Source: Fidelibacterota bacterium (GTDB taxonomy: Bacteria; Fidelibacterota; Marinisomatia; Marinisomatales; TCS55). Taken from it: a stretch of 64,000 nucleotides of DNA. Both the position numbers and the translations under genes were made by a program. The notes under the pieces are model-generated. The model had not been told where the DNA came from. It saw only the letters and a program-made list of their open reading frames with translations, and made no database searches. The stretch is taken from NCBI GenBank assembly GCA_014239435.1, contig JAAZYX010000033.1, forward strand, positions 271,647 through 335,646, in the 5' to 3' direction. This document shows positions 9,575 to 18,680 of the stretch, piece after piece (the stretch's first letter is position 1; every line of letters starts with the position of its first letter).

Positions 9575-10845
9575 AAAATAAAAGATCACCTTGGACATGG
9601 GTTCCATCGCTTTATTATGCAGAGGGATTACCTTATGCGATGGTCATGATCGTCTCGGTTGTGATGTACAAACGGTTGGATATTTCCAACACCGACATTG
9701 CACTTTATACCAGCTGGCTTTATCTGCCGTGGGTAATCAAACCGTTGTGGAGTCCGCTGGTGGATATTCTGAAAACGAAACGCTTCTGGATCGTGACTAT
9801 GCAGCTGCTGATTGGCGCCGGTTTAGCAGGAGTTGCCTTAACTATCCCCGCTTCTAATTTTTTTCAGCTAACGCTCGCATTTTTCTGGCTGCTTGCTTTC
9901 AGCTCCGCCACGCACGACATAGCCGCTGATGGATTATATATGTTAGGACTTCCATCGCATGACCAGGCGTGGTTCGTTGGAATCAGAAATACTTTCTATC
10001 GATTCGCGATAATAACGGGACAGGGACTTTTAGTGATTTTGGCCGGATGGCTGGAAATAAGGACAGGAAATACGAAACTCGCATGGTCAATAATTATGGG
10101 AATTATGAGCGGATTGTTCATCCTTTTTTGCATATACCACCGATGGATTTTACCGCGCCCGAAATCAGATAATTCTTCAGCTGATATAACTGCAGCCGAT
10201 GCTGTGAAACGTTTCTTCCGAGTCTTTGCAGCCTATTTTAAAAAACCTCAGATTAGCCTTACAATTACATTCATTTTGCTTTACCGGTTTGGGGAAGCAC
10301 AATTAGTAAAAATTGCCCCTTTGTTTATGCTCGACACTTTGGAAGCCGGCGGGCTGGGACTTACAACCGCTGAATACGGCTTTGTCTATGGAACAATGGG
10401 AATAATAATGCTGACTCTGGGCGGAATCGCAGGAGGAATGGTAGCGGCAAAATTTGGACTGAAATCATGGATTGTGTTGATGGCTCTGGCTATGAAATTA
10501 CCGGATTTGGTGTATGTGTACATGGCCTATGCTCAACCTGAAAGCTATCTCTTGGTTACCCTATTTGTTGCATTAGAGCAATTCGGATATGGATTTGGAT
10601 TTACAGCTTATTTACTTTTCATGATGATGATTTCGCAAGGCGAACATAAAACAGCACATTATGCAATCTGTACCGGGTTTATGGCGCTAGGTATGATGAT
10701 TCCGGGAATGTTCAGCGGCGCTGTGCAGGAGGCTATTGGATATCAGAATTTTTTCATCTGGGTCATGGCCGCAACTCTCCCGGGATTACTCTTAATCAAA
10801 TTCTTGACTATTGATCCCGAATATGGAAAAAATCAAAAAGGTTAA
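9571..10845 (+). CDS. AmpG-like MFS permease (probable muropeptide importer)
   Basis: A membrane protein of about 12 helices. It opens with WVPSLYYAEGLPYAMVM, a hallmark of the AmpG/PAT branch of the MFS, which imports GlcNAc-anhydroMurNAc (peptides) across the inner membrane. I choose ATG 9571, which overlaps the previous stop as ATGA, over the GTG nine bases earlier. Flanked by GH3, SpoIID, kinase and acetyltransferase genes, it is the likely transporter of the salvage island. Substrate specificity cannot be read from sequence alone. Confidence 0.83.
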   Translation: MKNKRSPWTWVPSLYYAEGLPYAMVMIVSVVMYKRLDISNTDIALYTSWLYLPWVIKPLWSPLVDILKTKRFWIVTMQLLIGAGLAGVALTIPASNFFQLTLAFFWLLAFSSATHDIAADGLYMLGLPSHDQAWFVGIRNTFYRFAIITGQGLLVILAGWLEIRTGNTKLAWSIIMGIMSGLFILFCIYHRWILPRPKSDNSSADITAADAVKRFFRVFAAYFKKPQISLTITFILLYRFGEAQLVKIAPLFMLDTLEAGGLGLTTAEYGFVYGTMGIIMLTLGGIAGGMVAAKFGLKSWIVLMALAMKLPDLVYVYMAYAQPESYLLVTLFVALEQFGYGFGFTAYLLFMMMISQGEHKTAHYAICTGFMALGMMIPGMFSGAVQEAIGYQNFFIWVMAATLPGLLLIKFLTIDPEYGKNQKG

Positions 10846-10846
10846 C

Positions 10847-11962
10847 ATGGGAGAGCAGCAGAAAAGATATCTTTCGCTCGATGTGTTCCGCGGAATGACC
10901 ATAGCACTTATGATTCTGGTAAACAATCCTGGCACTTGGGCTCATGTCTATGCGCCTCTGCGACACGCAAAATGGCATGGATGTACGCCAACCGATCTCG
11001 TCTTTCCTTTCTTTCTGTTTATTGCGGGTGCGGCCATGCGGTTTTCACTGGCAAAAGTGAATCTGTGCCGAAATAAAAAAGTGTACTTCAAGATATTTTG
11101 GAGAGCACTCACGATTTTTGCATTCGGTCTTTTTCTAAATGCCTTCCCGTTTATTCGGCAAGATTGGGATTGGTCCACCTTCAGGATAATGGGAGTTCTG
11201 CAGCGAATCGCAATCGCATACGGAATTGGTGCATTCCTCGCCGTTCGGTTTTCATTCACACAACTCTGGGGAATCATTGTAAGCATTTTGTTAGGATATT
11301 GGCTTCTATTGTGGGGATTTGGAGGCTCTGAACCGTACTCGCTTGACCAAAATATTGTTGGTGTTATTGATGCAGCCATTTTGGGGAAATCCCATTTGTG
11401 GACTGGAATGGGTGTACCGTTTGATCCCGAAGGATTATTAAGCACCATTCCTGCAATTGCGACTCTCTTGCTCGGCTATATGGCGGGACTCATGATTCAA
11501 ACAGCATCCGATATGAAGGAAAATGTCAAAAAAATGATATTCTTCGGAGGGTTGCTAATCGGCGCCGGATTAGCATGGGCATTCGTGTTTCCCATGAATA
11601 AATCCTTGTGGACGAGTTCCTATGTGCTCTTTACCGCAGGTCTCGCAACTGTGATTCTTTCCGGACTGATTTGGTGCATTGATCTAAAGGGGATAACCAA
11701 AATCTTTTGGCCGTTTGTTGTCTACGGAACCAATTCTATTTTTCTATTTGTCGGATCGGGATTGTGGACAAAAACGATTTTAAAAATACACTTTACGCTG
11801 GATGGAAATTCCGTCTCGGGCTATTCTTATTTATACAAAACTATTTTTCAACCGTTAGCCGGCGATTTGAACGGATCTTTATTATTTGCCCTTTCCCATG
11901 TGATTATGTGGTGGCTGATTTTATTATGGCTTTATAGACAAAAGATTTTCATCAAAATTTGA
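10847..11962 (+). CDS. NagX/HGSNAT-like multi-pass membrane acyltransferase (DUF5009 type)
   Basis: A polytopic protein of about ten helices. It opens with YLSLDVFRGMTIALMILVNN, followed by a conserved His/Asp region (WHGCTPTDLVFPFFLF). This is the pattern of bacterial relatives of heparan-alpha-glucosaminide N-acetyltransferase, often called NagX when found in GlcNAc operons. Such proteins may acetylate amino sugars at the membrane with cytosolic acetyl-CoA; activity here is inferred. Of three in-frame starts (TTG 10811, ATG 10823, ATG 10847) I prefer 10847, because AAAGG lies about 6 nt upstream and it follows the previous TAA by one base. Confidence 0.82.
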   Translation: MGEQQKRYLSLDVFRGMTIALMILVNNPGTWAHVYAPLRHAKWHGCTPTDLVFPFFLFIAGAAMRFSLAKVNLCRNKKVYFKIFWRALTIFAFGLFLNAFPFIRQDWDWSTFRIMGVLQRIAIAYGIGAFLAVRFSFTQLWGIIVSILLGYWLLLWGFGGSEPYSLDQNIVGVIDAAILGKSHLWTGMGVPFDPEGLLSTIPAIATLLLGYMAGLMIQTASDMKENVKKMIFFGGLLIGAGLAWAFVFPMNKSLWTSSYVLFTAGLATVILSGLIWCIDLKGITKIFWPFVVYGTNSIFLFVGSGLWTKTILKIHFTLDGNSVSGYSYLYKTIFQPLAGDLNGSLLFALSHVIMWWLILLWLYRQKIFIKI

Positions 11963-11979
11963 CTATTTTCTGTAAAATA

Positions 11980-12885
11980 ATGCTTAGCCTTTGCGCTTCC
12001 GGCTTCATTTTACTCGGATCGGACTTTCCCCAATCACCGTATGTTGTAGTCTTGGGAACTGCTCAAGATGGCGGACTGCCTCATGCCGGATGTAAAAAAC
12101 AATGCTGTGAAAATACATGGGGGCAATCGAATGCTCATAAAAAAGTAACTTCCATTGGCATTGTTGACCCTCAATCCGAGAAATCTTGGATCATTGATGC
12201 AACGCCCGATTTCCCCGCTCAAACACATACAGTAACACAAATTCATTCCACATCTCTTGAAGGAATTTTCTTGTCCCATGCGCACATTGGGCACTACGCC
12301 GGGTTGATTCATTTGGGGCGCGAGGTGATGGGTTCTAAAAATACGGAAGTATTCGCGATGCCGCGCATGAGGTCCTTCCTTGAAAATAACGGTCCGTGGA
12401 ATCAACTGGTGGAACTAAATAATATTGCTATTCAACCCATGCGAAATGGTGAATCCGTCAAACTAACGAACCAACTTTGGATAGAGCCGTTTCAGGTTCC
12501 TCACAGAGACGAATTCTCTGAGACGGTTGGCTTTAGAATATCCGGACCATCCCGCTCTCTTGTGTATATTCCCGATATTGATAAATGGTCCAAATGGAAA
12601 ACGAACATTAAAACAATCATCATGGAGTCTTCCTTTGCATTACTAGACGGCACCTTCTTTGCGGGGAATGAAATTCCAAACAGAAATATGTCCGAAATTC
12701 CCCATCCGTTTGTTGTTGAAAGTATGAACCTTATGCATCATCTTCCTGAATCCGAAAAAGAAAAAATTCACTTCATTCACCTGAATCACACCAATCCGCT
12801 TCATGATCCTGAATCATCTGAAGCTAAAAGCGTACAGAACAAAGGATTTAACATCGCCCGGGAAGGACAAATATTCCCGCTATGA
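11980..12885 (+). CDS. PqqB-like metallo-beta-lactamase-fold hydrolase, exported
   Basis: A metallo-hydrolase with a PqqB-like opening (VVLGTAQDGGLPHAGC), a Cys cluster (GCKKQCC) and a metal-site motif LSHAHIGHYAG in place of HxHxDH. No other pqq genes are nearby, so cofactor PQQ synthesis is not implied. From ATG 11980 the protein has a plausible signal peptide; the TTG at 11959 would overlap the previous stop but adds only seven residues. Similar orphan PqqB-like proteins are found in FCB genomes with unknown substrates. It ends in an ATGA overlap with the dehydrogenase. Confidence 0.76.
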   Translation: MLSLCASGFILLGSDFPQSPYVVVLGTAQDGGLPHAGCKKQCCENTWGQSNAHKKVTSIGIVDPQSEKSWIIDATPDFPAQTHTVTQIHSTSLEGIFLSHAHIGHYAGLIHLGREVMGSKNTEVFAMPRMRSFLENNGPWNQLVELNNIAIQPMRNGESVKLTNQLWIEPFQVPHRDEFSETVGFRISGPSRSLVYIPDIDKWSKWKTNIKTIIMESSFALLDGTFFAGNEIPNRNMSEIPHPFVVESMNLMHHLPESEKEKIHFIHLNHTNPLHDPESSEAKSVQNKGFNIAREGQIFPL

Positions 12886-13649
12886 ATTCACCGAAAAAAG
12901 TATTCATCACCGGTGCCAGTAGTGGAATCGGCGAACAACTCGCCTACGCATACGCCAAAAGGGGTGCTTGTGTCGGGCTTGCGGCGCGGAGGGCGGAACT
13001 CCTTAAGATTATTTCTGATAAGTGCAGCGATCTAGGCGGGAAACCCATTCCCTATCAATTGGATGTACAGGATCCTGAAGCATGCAAATCGACTGCGGAA
13101 GATTTTATACGGAATGCGGGAGGGATCGATATTGCTATAGCGAACGCAGGTATCGGAGGAGATGACGGATTGTTTTCGGGATCAAGCGATCAAATCAATG
13201 CAATCCTGAACACAAATATTCTTGGAGTAACAAACTCACTAATCCCATTCATTCCGGTAATGAAGAATCAAAAAAGCGGCGCGGTTGTATGTATAAGTTC
13301 TGTTGCCGGATTTTTACCGCTTCCTTACCACGGCGGATACTCCAGCGCGAAAACTGCTATCAGAATGATTTTTGATTCTTGGCGGCCAACCCTTCAAAAA
13401 TATAATATAAAAACAGTAACTATTTGTCCCGGCTTTGTAGATACGCCAATCGTTAAAGGCTCGGCCAGGAAGTTTCCGATGAAGTCAGCGGAAGATGCAG
13501 CAGAATCGTTTGTTCGCGTTATCCAAAAAGGGACCTTTACATTCATTTATCCCTGGCCGTATCGCCTTCTGGTCTGGCTGGTTAAACTCATGCCTATTCG
13601 GATTTACAATTGGATGATTAAAAAAATGTTTTCAAAGCCAATCACCTAA
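12882..13649 (+). CDS. Short-chain dehydrogenase/reductase
   Basis: A classical SDR of 255 residues. The N-terminal nucleotide-binding motif is TGASSGIG, NAG lies in the IANAGIGG segment, the catalytic Ser is in CISSVAG, and the YxxxK motif is YSSAK. An Arg-rich stretch after strand 2 (AARRAE) suggests NADP(H) preference. The C-terminal ~40 residues are hydrophobic with Trp (WPYRLLVWLVKL), perhaps a membrane-associating helix, as in SDRs acting on lipids. The substrate is unknown. It is coupled to the PqqB-like gene by a 4-nt overlap. Confidence 0.87.
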   Translation: MNSPKKVFITGASSGIGEQLAYAYAKRGACVGLAARRAELLKIISDKCSDLGGKPIPYQLDVQDPEACKSTAEDFIRNAGGIDIAIANAGIGGDDGLFSGSSDQINAILNTNILGVTNSLIPFIPVMKNQKSGAVVCISSVAGFLPLPYHGGYSSAKTAIRMIFDSWRPTLQKYNIKTVTICPGFVDTPIVKGSARKFPMKSAEDAAESFVRVIQKGTFTFIYPWPYRLLVWLVKLMPIRIYNWMIKKMFSKPIT

Positions 13650-13667
13650 AAATTCAATAACTTTATC

Positions 13668-14240
13668 ATGATGAAAGTAAAGACAATATCCTTTAATCAC
13701 ACGGGCGTGATATCTATTGATACACCGATAGCAAAAATGTTTGCTGTTTTGGTTGGTTCTCTCGTTATTGCCGCTCTTGCGCAGATTTCCATTCCGGTTC
13801 CCTTTAGTCCGGTTCCCATAACCGGGCAAACAATCGGTGTCATTATGGTTGGCGGATTACTTGGATCTAAGCACGGAGCATTTGCTGTAATGGCGTATTT
13901 ACTTGAGGGTGCCTCCGGAATTCCGGTTTTTGCTGAATTTAAAGCCGGCGCTCATGTGCTGGTTGGGCCGACAGCAGGATATTTATGGGCATTTATCCCC
14001 GCTGCGTATTTAACGGGTTACTGCGCTGAAAAAGGTTTTACTCTTAAACCGGTTACCAGTTTTCTGACTTGTTTTGTTTCCACAACCTTAATTCTATTAT
14101 CGGGAACTGCTTTCCTTGCCTTATTTAATCTTGGTTTTGAAAAAGCCCTTCTGTTAGGCTTCTATCCTTTTCTTGTAGGCGATGTTGTAAAATCAGTTGT
14201 GTCTGCGGCGATGTTGACAGCCGTTAGAAAAGCAGGCTGA
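13668..14240 (+). CDS. bioY: BioY biotin transporter S component
   Basis: A 190-residue protein with about six membrane helices. It matches BioY: a conserved segment around IPVPFSPVPITGQTIGV, then GASGIPVFAEF, then GPTAGYLWAF. BioY binds and imports biotin alone or with an EcfA/T energy module; none is nearby. The start follows the SDR stop by 18 nt, so the gene may be the last of the plus-strand operon. Its TGA abuts the stop of the convergent secreted-protein gene with no intergenic base, so there is no room for a terminator between them. Confidence 0.93.
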   Translation: MMKVKTISFNHTGVISIDTPIAKMFAVLVGSLVIAALAQISIPVPFSPVPITGQTIGVIMVGGLLGSKHGAFAVMAYLLEGASGIPVFAEFKAGAHVLVGPTAGYLWAFIPAAYLTGYCAEKGFTLKPVTSFLTCFVSTTLILLSGTAFLALFNLGFEKALLLGFYPFLVGDVVKSVVSAAMLTAVRKAG

Positions 14241-17200
14241 CTATTTCATCAGCACCAGTTTCCGTACTGCCGTGAATTCGGGAGTGCTGATTCGGTAAAA
14301 GTACATTCCCGACGCCATTTCTGTTGCATCCCAGCGAATCGAATATCTTCCGGGCGCATGGGGACGATCAACCAAGGTTGCCACCAGTCTTCCCTGGATA
14401 TCGTAAACCCGCAATTGTAGAGGTGAGACATGTCTCGCCCCTGCGATGGGCACATCATATTGAATCGTGGTAATGGGATTGAACGGGTTTGGATAATTCT
14501 GATGCAACGCATACTCGCCCGGTATTCCTTCTAATTCACTGCCGATTTCAAGGTTATACAATAAATTTATCACTTGCTGCGTTATCTGAATAAATCCTTG
14601 CGGTGTTTCCGCTGCCATCAAAATGGTAGTAATGGTGAGCGTATCTCCCATAGAAATTGACATACCTTCCGTAAGTTGCCCTACAGCATAATCTCCCGGT
14701 TCATTTGCGGCTGGTGAATCCTCATCTACATCCAACAATTCGGCATAGCCTTCTGGTGTTTCGGGATCATTCTCATCCACATTTATAGAAATATGATTAA
14801 CGCCAGTCATCATATTGATTCCTGCGAGAGATACTATACCAACATATCCCGGTGATTGATCTTCATCTCCATCATTGTCCATCATGTAACTGACTTTAAT
14901 GGGAATCATTACTGCCAGAATCGGGTGGGATACTTCGCTTATAAGCACTCCCGATAAATCGTCTCCGTCACTTTCAATCCCATTTGGATGATGCGCGACA
15001 TCCCAATCCATCATGTATCCTGCGCGAAAACCTTCCAGCGGAACAAAATCGCCGTCATAAGTAATACTTGAAAAAATGATGACAAAATTTTGGTTCTGAG
15101 CTGGAGAAAAAATGGTTTCCTGTACATTTACGTAGGTTGCATGGTCATACCCGGAATCCGTCATCCCTCGCGAAATCCATCCTAAGTAACCGTTAAACGT
15201 ATTTGGAACAGGTTCCCAACCGTCTTCTATGAATCCGCCAACCATCACAGCTTCGTATATATAACCGAGCGTAACAAGGCCTCCCTTGTTCAGGTAATTC
15301 CGTCCGGAGCCGGCGGGCCATTCCCCGCGTGTGACAGAGCCTTCATTGCCCCAAGTGAATCGCAAATTACCACGCATATTGTCTAGGGTTTCCACCGGCG
15401 CACCGTATTCCAATGAAACGTCGGCTTCAGGGTGTTCATCGTTTAAGTTGACAAAAACGCACTCTTCATTTTCGTACGCAAAATGATGTGCACATACATT
15501 GAATTCGCCAAAATCCACTTCAAGCATAAACCTTCCCTCATCATCCGTGTGCGCTTCAAAGTCTCTTTCAGTTTGATAATTATGCGCAGTTACGGCCACC
15601 CCGGAAACAGGTTCATCATAAACGTACACCGTTCCTGTAATAATGCCGTCAAACGCTTCAGGAAATAATGTAAAATCAATGTCAAGGGTATCTCCCGAGG
15701 TAATGGAAATGCTGTCTTCAACCGCTAATAACGTCGGCGGCATTTCTTCATCTTCGTTAACATCCTCCGAATACGCTGCCACCGCCCAATACAGCCTGTC
15801 GTCAAAACCCGGCAGGCGGATTTGATAATTTCCATTTGCATTGGTTTCAGAGCCAAATGGAAGAAGTTCATCCAAACTCCGCCATGTTGCGAAGACAACA
15901 TTAGCGCCTTCAATGGGCGTCAAATTGGAATCGGTTACCGTTCCGTGTACAACTGCATCGCGAATCAAGGCGGGGGTTTCTATATTTACCAAGGCAGTAT
16001 CATTCTCAACGGCAACACCAGCAGCAAATCCCGAGAGATAAAATTCGTTAAACGGCGTAGCCACCACTAAAAAGGTTCCATTCATTGCCGGCATGAGATA
16101 TTCGCCTTCTAAATTGGTAACGGTAAAATTGAGTCTAAATTCTTGGTCTTCACCTGTTTCGGAAGAATCTGCGGCAATCATTAAAGCAGATACACCCATA
16201 TCAAACTGGTCAGACACAGTACCGGTTATGGCGCCGTCGTAATGAATCGGATCAAGATACATGACCGGCATGGTCGTAGTCTCGTTCTCCGCAACCACCT
16301 CGAATTCGCAGGTATCATCATACGCGCTTGTAAAATCCACGTAACATAACGAATAATAACCGTTTTGAGCGCCAATGCTGAAAAATCCGGTTGCATCTGT
16401 TGATCCCAGAAGCTGGTTGATCTCCGGATTTTCACCCGGGAAAGCCACAATAGTCATTCCTTCCACCGGGCTAAATGATTCAGAGTCAAAAACATATCCT
16501 TCGATAAATGCATCAGGACCATTTAATGCCAGAGATACATCTGTCGTGTCATCTTGCGCAGATACCTGATTCTGGCATTCCCTTTGAAAACCTAAATCTA
16601 TATTTTCCGCACACACCCTGTAGGTACCGTTGTTCACACCAACTACTGCGATTCCCGTTTCATTCGTTTCTGCACTGATCGTTCTCCTGTTATCAGTATT
16701 CGCACCCATGATAACATCAACGCGGCTACCGGGGATCGCTTCATCCGTTTCTTCATCGGTGACTTCCACCCGAATCGCAGCAGGCCACCCTTCCAGTGTA
16801 AAATCCTGTTCAATTGAGGCCGTATTGATCGGGACAGGAAATTCGCAGGATGGCTGATATTCAAGATTGCCGCGCGGATTTGCACATATTTCGGCAACAC
16901 CCAGCAGACTTCCCATTCGATAGTTTCCGTTAGGGCTGGTTACAACCGTTCTGCTGAATGCTTCGTTGTCCAATTCAATTCTGACCGTAATGCCAGGAAG
17001 CGGATTCCCGTCCTCATCTGTGACGGACCCTTCAACTATGGACGACCAGGCAGTAATGGCGCAGTCCAATTCTCTTTCGTCATCTGGCAATATGTAATGC
17101 GGACCAGATTCCGCACCGCAGCCTGCTTCCTGATAATTGGGATGATTGATTTGAAGTCCTCCGTAAATGACGCTGTATCCCTGAAGGGGAAGTTCATATC

Positions 17201-18290
17201 CTCCGGAAGAATCCGTCGCTGCATAACTGATAATAACCCCGCCTTGAGATTGCGCTGCTGTGGACACACGCAGCCTTTCAATAGGTTCATCGCTTTCGGA
17301 TTCAGTGACAATGCCGCTAACAGATGCATTTCGCGTAATATTCAGCTGGACATTCGATTCATCCGGCGGAAACTGCTGTGTATTAAAAAGATATTCACCG
17401 GACTCCACACTATGAAATACATCTACAGCGCTTAAAACAAAAGGTTCATCGCCTGGGTGATTGATGGCAATCGTATGGTAAACGGACGTAAAAGTGATCC
17501 AGCTTTCATCCTCACCGCCGCCGCTTTGGAAAATCAGCATCGATGGGAGTCCCGAATCAGATCCCGCCACATGCCCGGATATGGTTTGGTCTCCTTCCAC
17601 TGAATTTATTTTTAGGAACGCTTCCGCTGTGTCAGAATGAGTTGCAACCCGAAATACAAGATCAACACCCATATAAATAAGGTCATCCATTTCAAACGCA
17701 GCCGCCGAGTCTGAGCTGTCAGGATAAATCCAAACGGCATCCCCCGGAAGATCATCATCTAGGAATGCAATGTCGAAAAGGGAAACAAAATAATCGGGTG
17801 TTCCCGAGCCTCCGATGTCTGCAAAAATATTAAAGGAAAAGCTGTCAATGCCGGCGGGGAATGTCATAGCGACATCGATGGTTCCTCCGGCTTCAATCGT
17901 GTCACTGTCAGTACCATTTACGGTTATGCCGAAATCAGCGACCCGACTTGAATAGTTCGGAAAATGTAATCTGTTTCTAACAGATGATTTCCATGAAACT
18001 AATTTTGAAAAATTAATACCGGTTTGCTCATCCGAAATTTGTGAAAGGTCTTGATCTGCCTTAAGAATTTGGCGATCGATGAAATACTGCGCAGCAGGTA
18101 AAAGCGATTTGGATTGGGAAGATATTTTTTCAGCTCTTACAACATTATTATTCGCTTGAATGAATGCAGTTGCGGTGGGTTTGGATTCTGATGGACGGTT
18201 GCGTGATTTCCCCTTATCGAAAGCGGATACACCTGTTGTGAAAAGAAAAGCACACAGGATTGAAAAACTAATTGTGATTCGGAATTTCAT
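14241..18290 (-). CDS. Large secreted protein with serial carboxypeptidase-regulatory-like domains and type IX-style C-terminal signal
   Basis: About 1349 residues from ATG 18290, chosen because AGGGG lies upstream and a clean signal peptide (FSILCAFLFTTGVSAF) follows; the longer frame to 18350 adds 20 unlikely residues. After an N-terminal Ser/Asp-rich domain come about seven carboxypeptidase-regulatory-like (CNA-B/Ig-type) repeats, each opening with a G-x-V-x-D pattern (for example GSVTDEDGNPLPGITV and HGTVTDSNLTPIEGA). The end carries HQNYPNPFNPITTIQYDVP and RKLVLMK, the FCB type IX/FlgD-like sorting tail. The role is probably cell-surface adhesion or structure. No secretion machinery is in the window. 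Confidence 0.84.
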   Translation of the reverse strand: MKFRITISFSILCAFLFTTGVSAFDKGKSRNRPSESKPTATAFIQANNNVVRAEKISSQSKSLLPAAQYFIDRQILKADQDLSQISDEQTGINFSKLVSWKSSVRNRLHFPNYSSRVADFGITVNGTDSDTIEAGGTIDVAMTFPAGIDSFSFNIFADIGGSGTPDYFVSLFDIAFLDDDLPGDAVWIYPDSSDSAAAFEMDDLIYMGVDLVFRVATHSDTAEAFLKINSVEGDQTISGHVAGSDSGLPSMLIFQSGGGEDESWITFTSVYHTIAINHPGDEPFVLSAVDVFHSVESGEYLFNTQQFPPDESNVQLNITRNASVSGIVTESESDEPIERLRVSTAAQSQGGVIISYAATDSSGGYELPLQGYSVIYGGLQINHPNYQEAGCGAESGPHYILPDDERELDCAITAWSSIVEGSVTDEDGNPLPGITVRIELDNEAFSRTVVTSPNGNYRMGSLLGVAEICANPRGNLEYQPSCEFPVPINTASIEQDFTLEGWPAAIRVEVTDEETDEAIPGSRVDVIMGANTDNRRTISAETNETGIAVVGVNNGTYRVCAENIDLGFQRECQNQVSAQDDTTDVSLALNGPDAFIEGYVFDSESFSPVEGMTIVAFPGENPEINQLLGSTDATGFFSIGAQNGYYSLCYVDFTSAYDDTCEFEVVAENETTTMPVMYLDPIHYDGAITGTVSDQFDMGVSALMIAADSSETGEDQEFRLNFTVTNLEGEYLMPAMNGTFLVVATPFNEFYLSGFAAGVAVENDTALVNIETPALIRDAVVHGTVTDSNLTPIEGANVVFATWRSLDELLPFGSETNANGNYQIRLPGFDDRLYWAVAAYSEDVNEDEEMPPTLLAVEDSISITSGDTLDIDFTLFPEAFDGIITGTVYVYDEPVSGVAVTAHNYQTERDFEAHTDDEGRFMLEVDFGEFNVCAHHFAYENEECVFVNLNDEHPEADVSLEYGAPVETLDNMRGNLRFTWGNEGSVTRGEWPAGSGRNYLNKGGLVTLGYIYEAVMVGGFIEDGWEPVPNTFNGYLGWISRGMTDSGYDHATYVNVQETIFSPAQNQNFVIIFSSITYDGDFVPLEGFRAGYMMDWDVAHHPNGIESDGDDLSGVLISEVSHPILAVMIPIKVSYMMDNDGDEDQSPGYVGIVSLAGINMMTGVNHISINVDENDPETPEGYAELLDVDEDSPAANEPGDYAVGQLTEGMSISMGDTLTITTILMAAETPQGFIQITQQVINLLYNLEIGSELEGIPGEYALHQNYPNPFNPITTIQYDVPIAGARHVSPLQLRVYDIQGRLVATLVDRPHAPGRYSIRWDATEMASGMYFYRISTPEFTAVRKLVLMK

Positions 18291-18398
18291 GATTGCCCCT
18301 CTATTTTTGGGAATTTGACTCAATTTACCGTTTAAGGTTAAACAAACCAAATTTCCGATGAATCCCTCTGGAAAAGAGTGTTTTACCTCACACTGCCT

Positions 18399-18680
18399 TT
18401 ATAGCGAGAGAGAATCGGCAATTTTTGCCATGCTAGCACATTGGTCTGTTACTCCACCCTGATCATGCGATGTAAATGCCACCGTAACGGTACACCAGCC
18501 AACGGTGAGATCGGGATGATGGTTGTGCACCTCCGCTTTCTGCGCAAGATTATTTACAAATGCAATTCCGTCCATATATGAATCAAAGGTGAACTCTTTA
18601 GATATTGCATTCTCTAAAACTGTCCAACCATCAAGTGTTTTGAGTGCTTCATTCAATTCAATTTTTGATAACAATCCCAT
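18399..18680 (-). CDS. phhB: Pterin-4a-carbinolamine dehydratase
   Basis: A 93-residue protein of full family length with the signature EVHNHHPDLTVGWCTVTV, containing the active-site His pair. The enzyme dehydrates 4a-hydroxy-tetrahydrobiopterin made by aromatic amino-acid hydroxylases; none is in the window. Some members instead serve in molybdopterin or folate metabolism. The start ATG overlaps the MATE stop by one base (TAATG), so both genes form one transcript. Confidence 0.92.
   Translation of the reverse strand: MGLLSKIELNEALKTLDGWTVLENAISKEFTFDSYMDGIAFVNNLAQKAEVHNHHPDLTVGWCTVTVAFTSHDQGGVTDQCASMAKIADSLSL

Noticed and set aside
11980..12885. PQQ biosynthesis cluster
   Set aside because: Only a PqqB-like protein is present; pqqA, C, D and E are not in the window.
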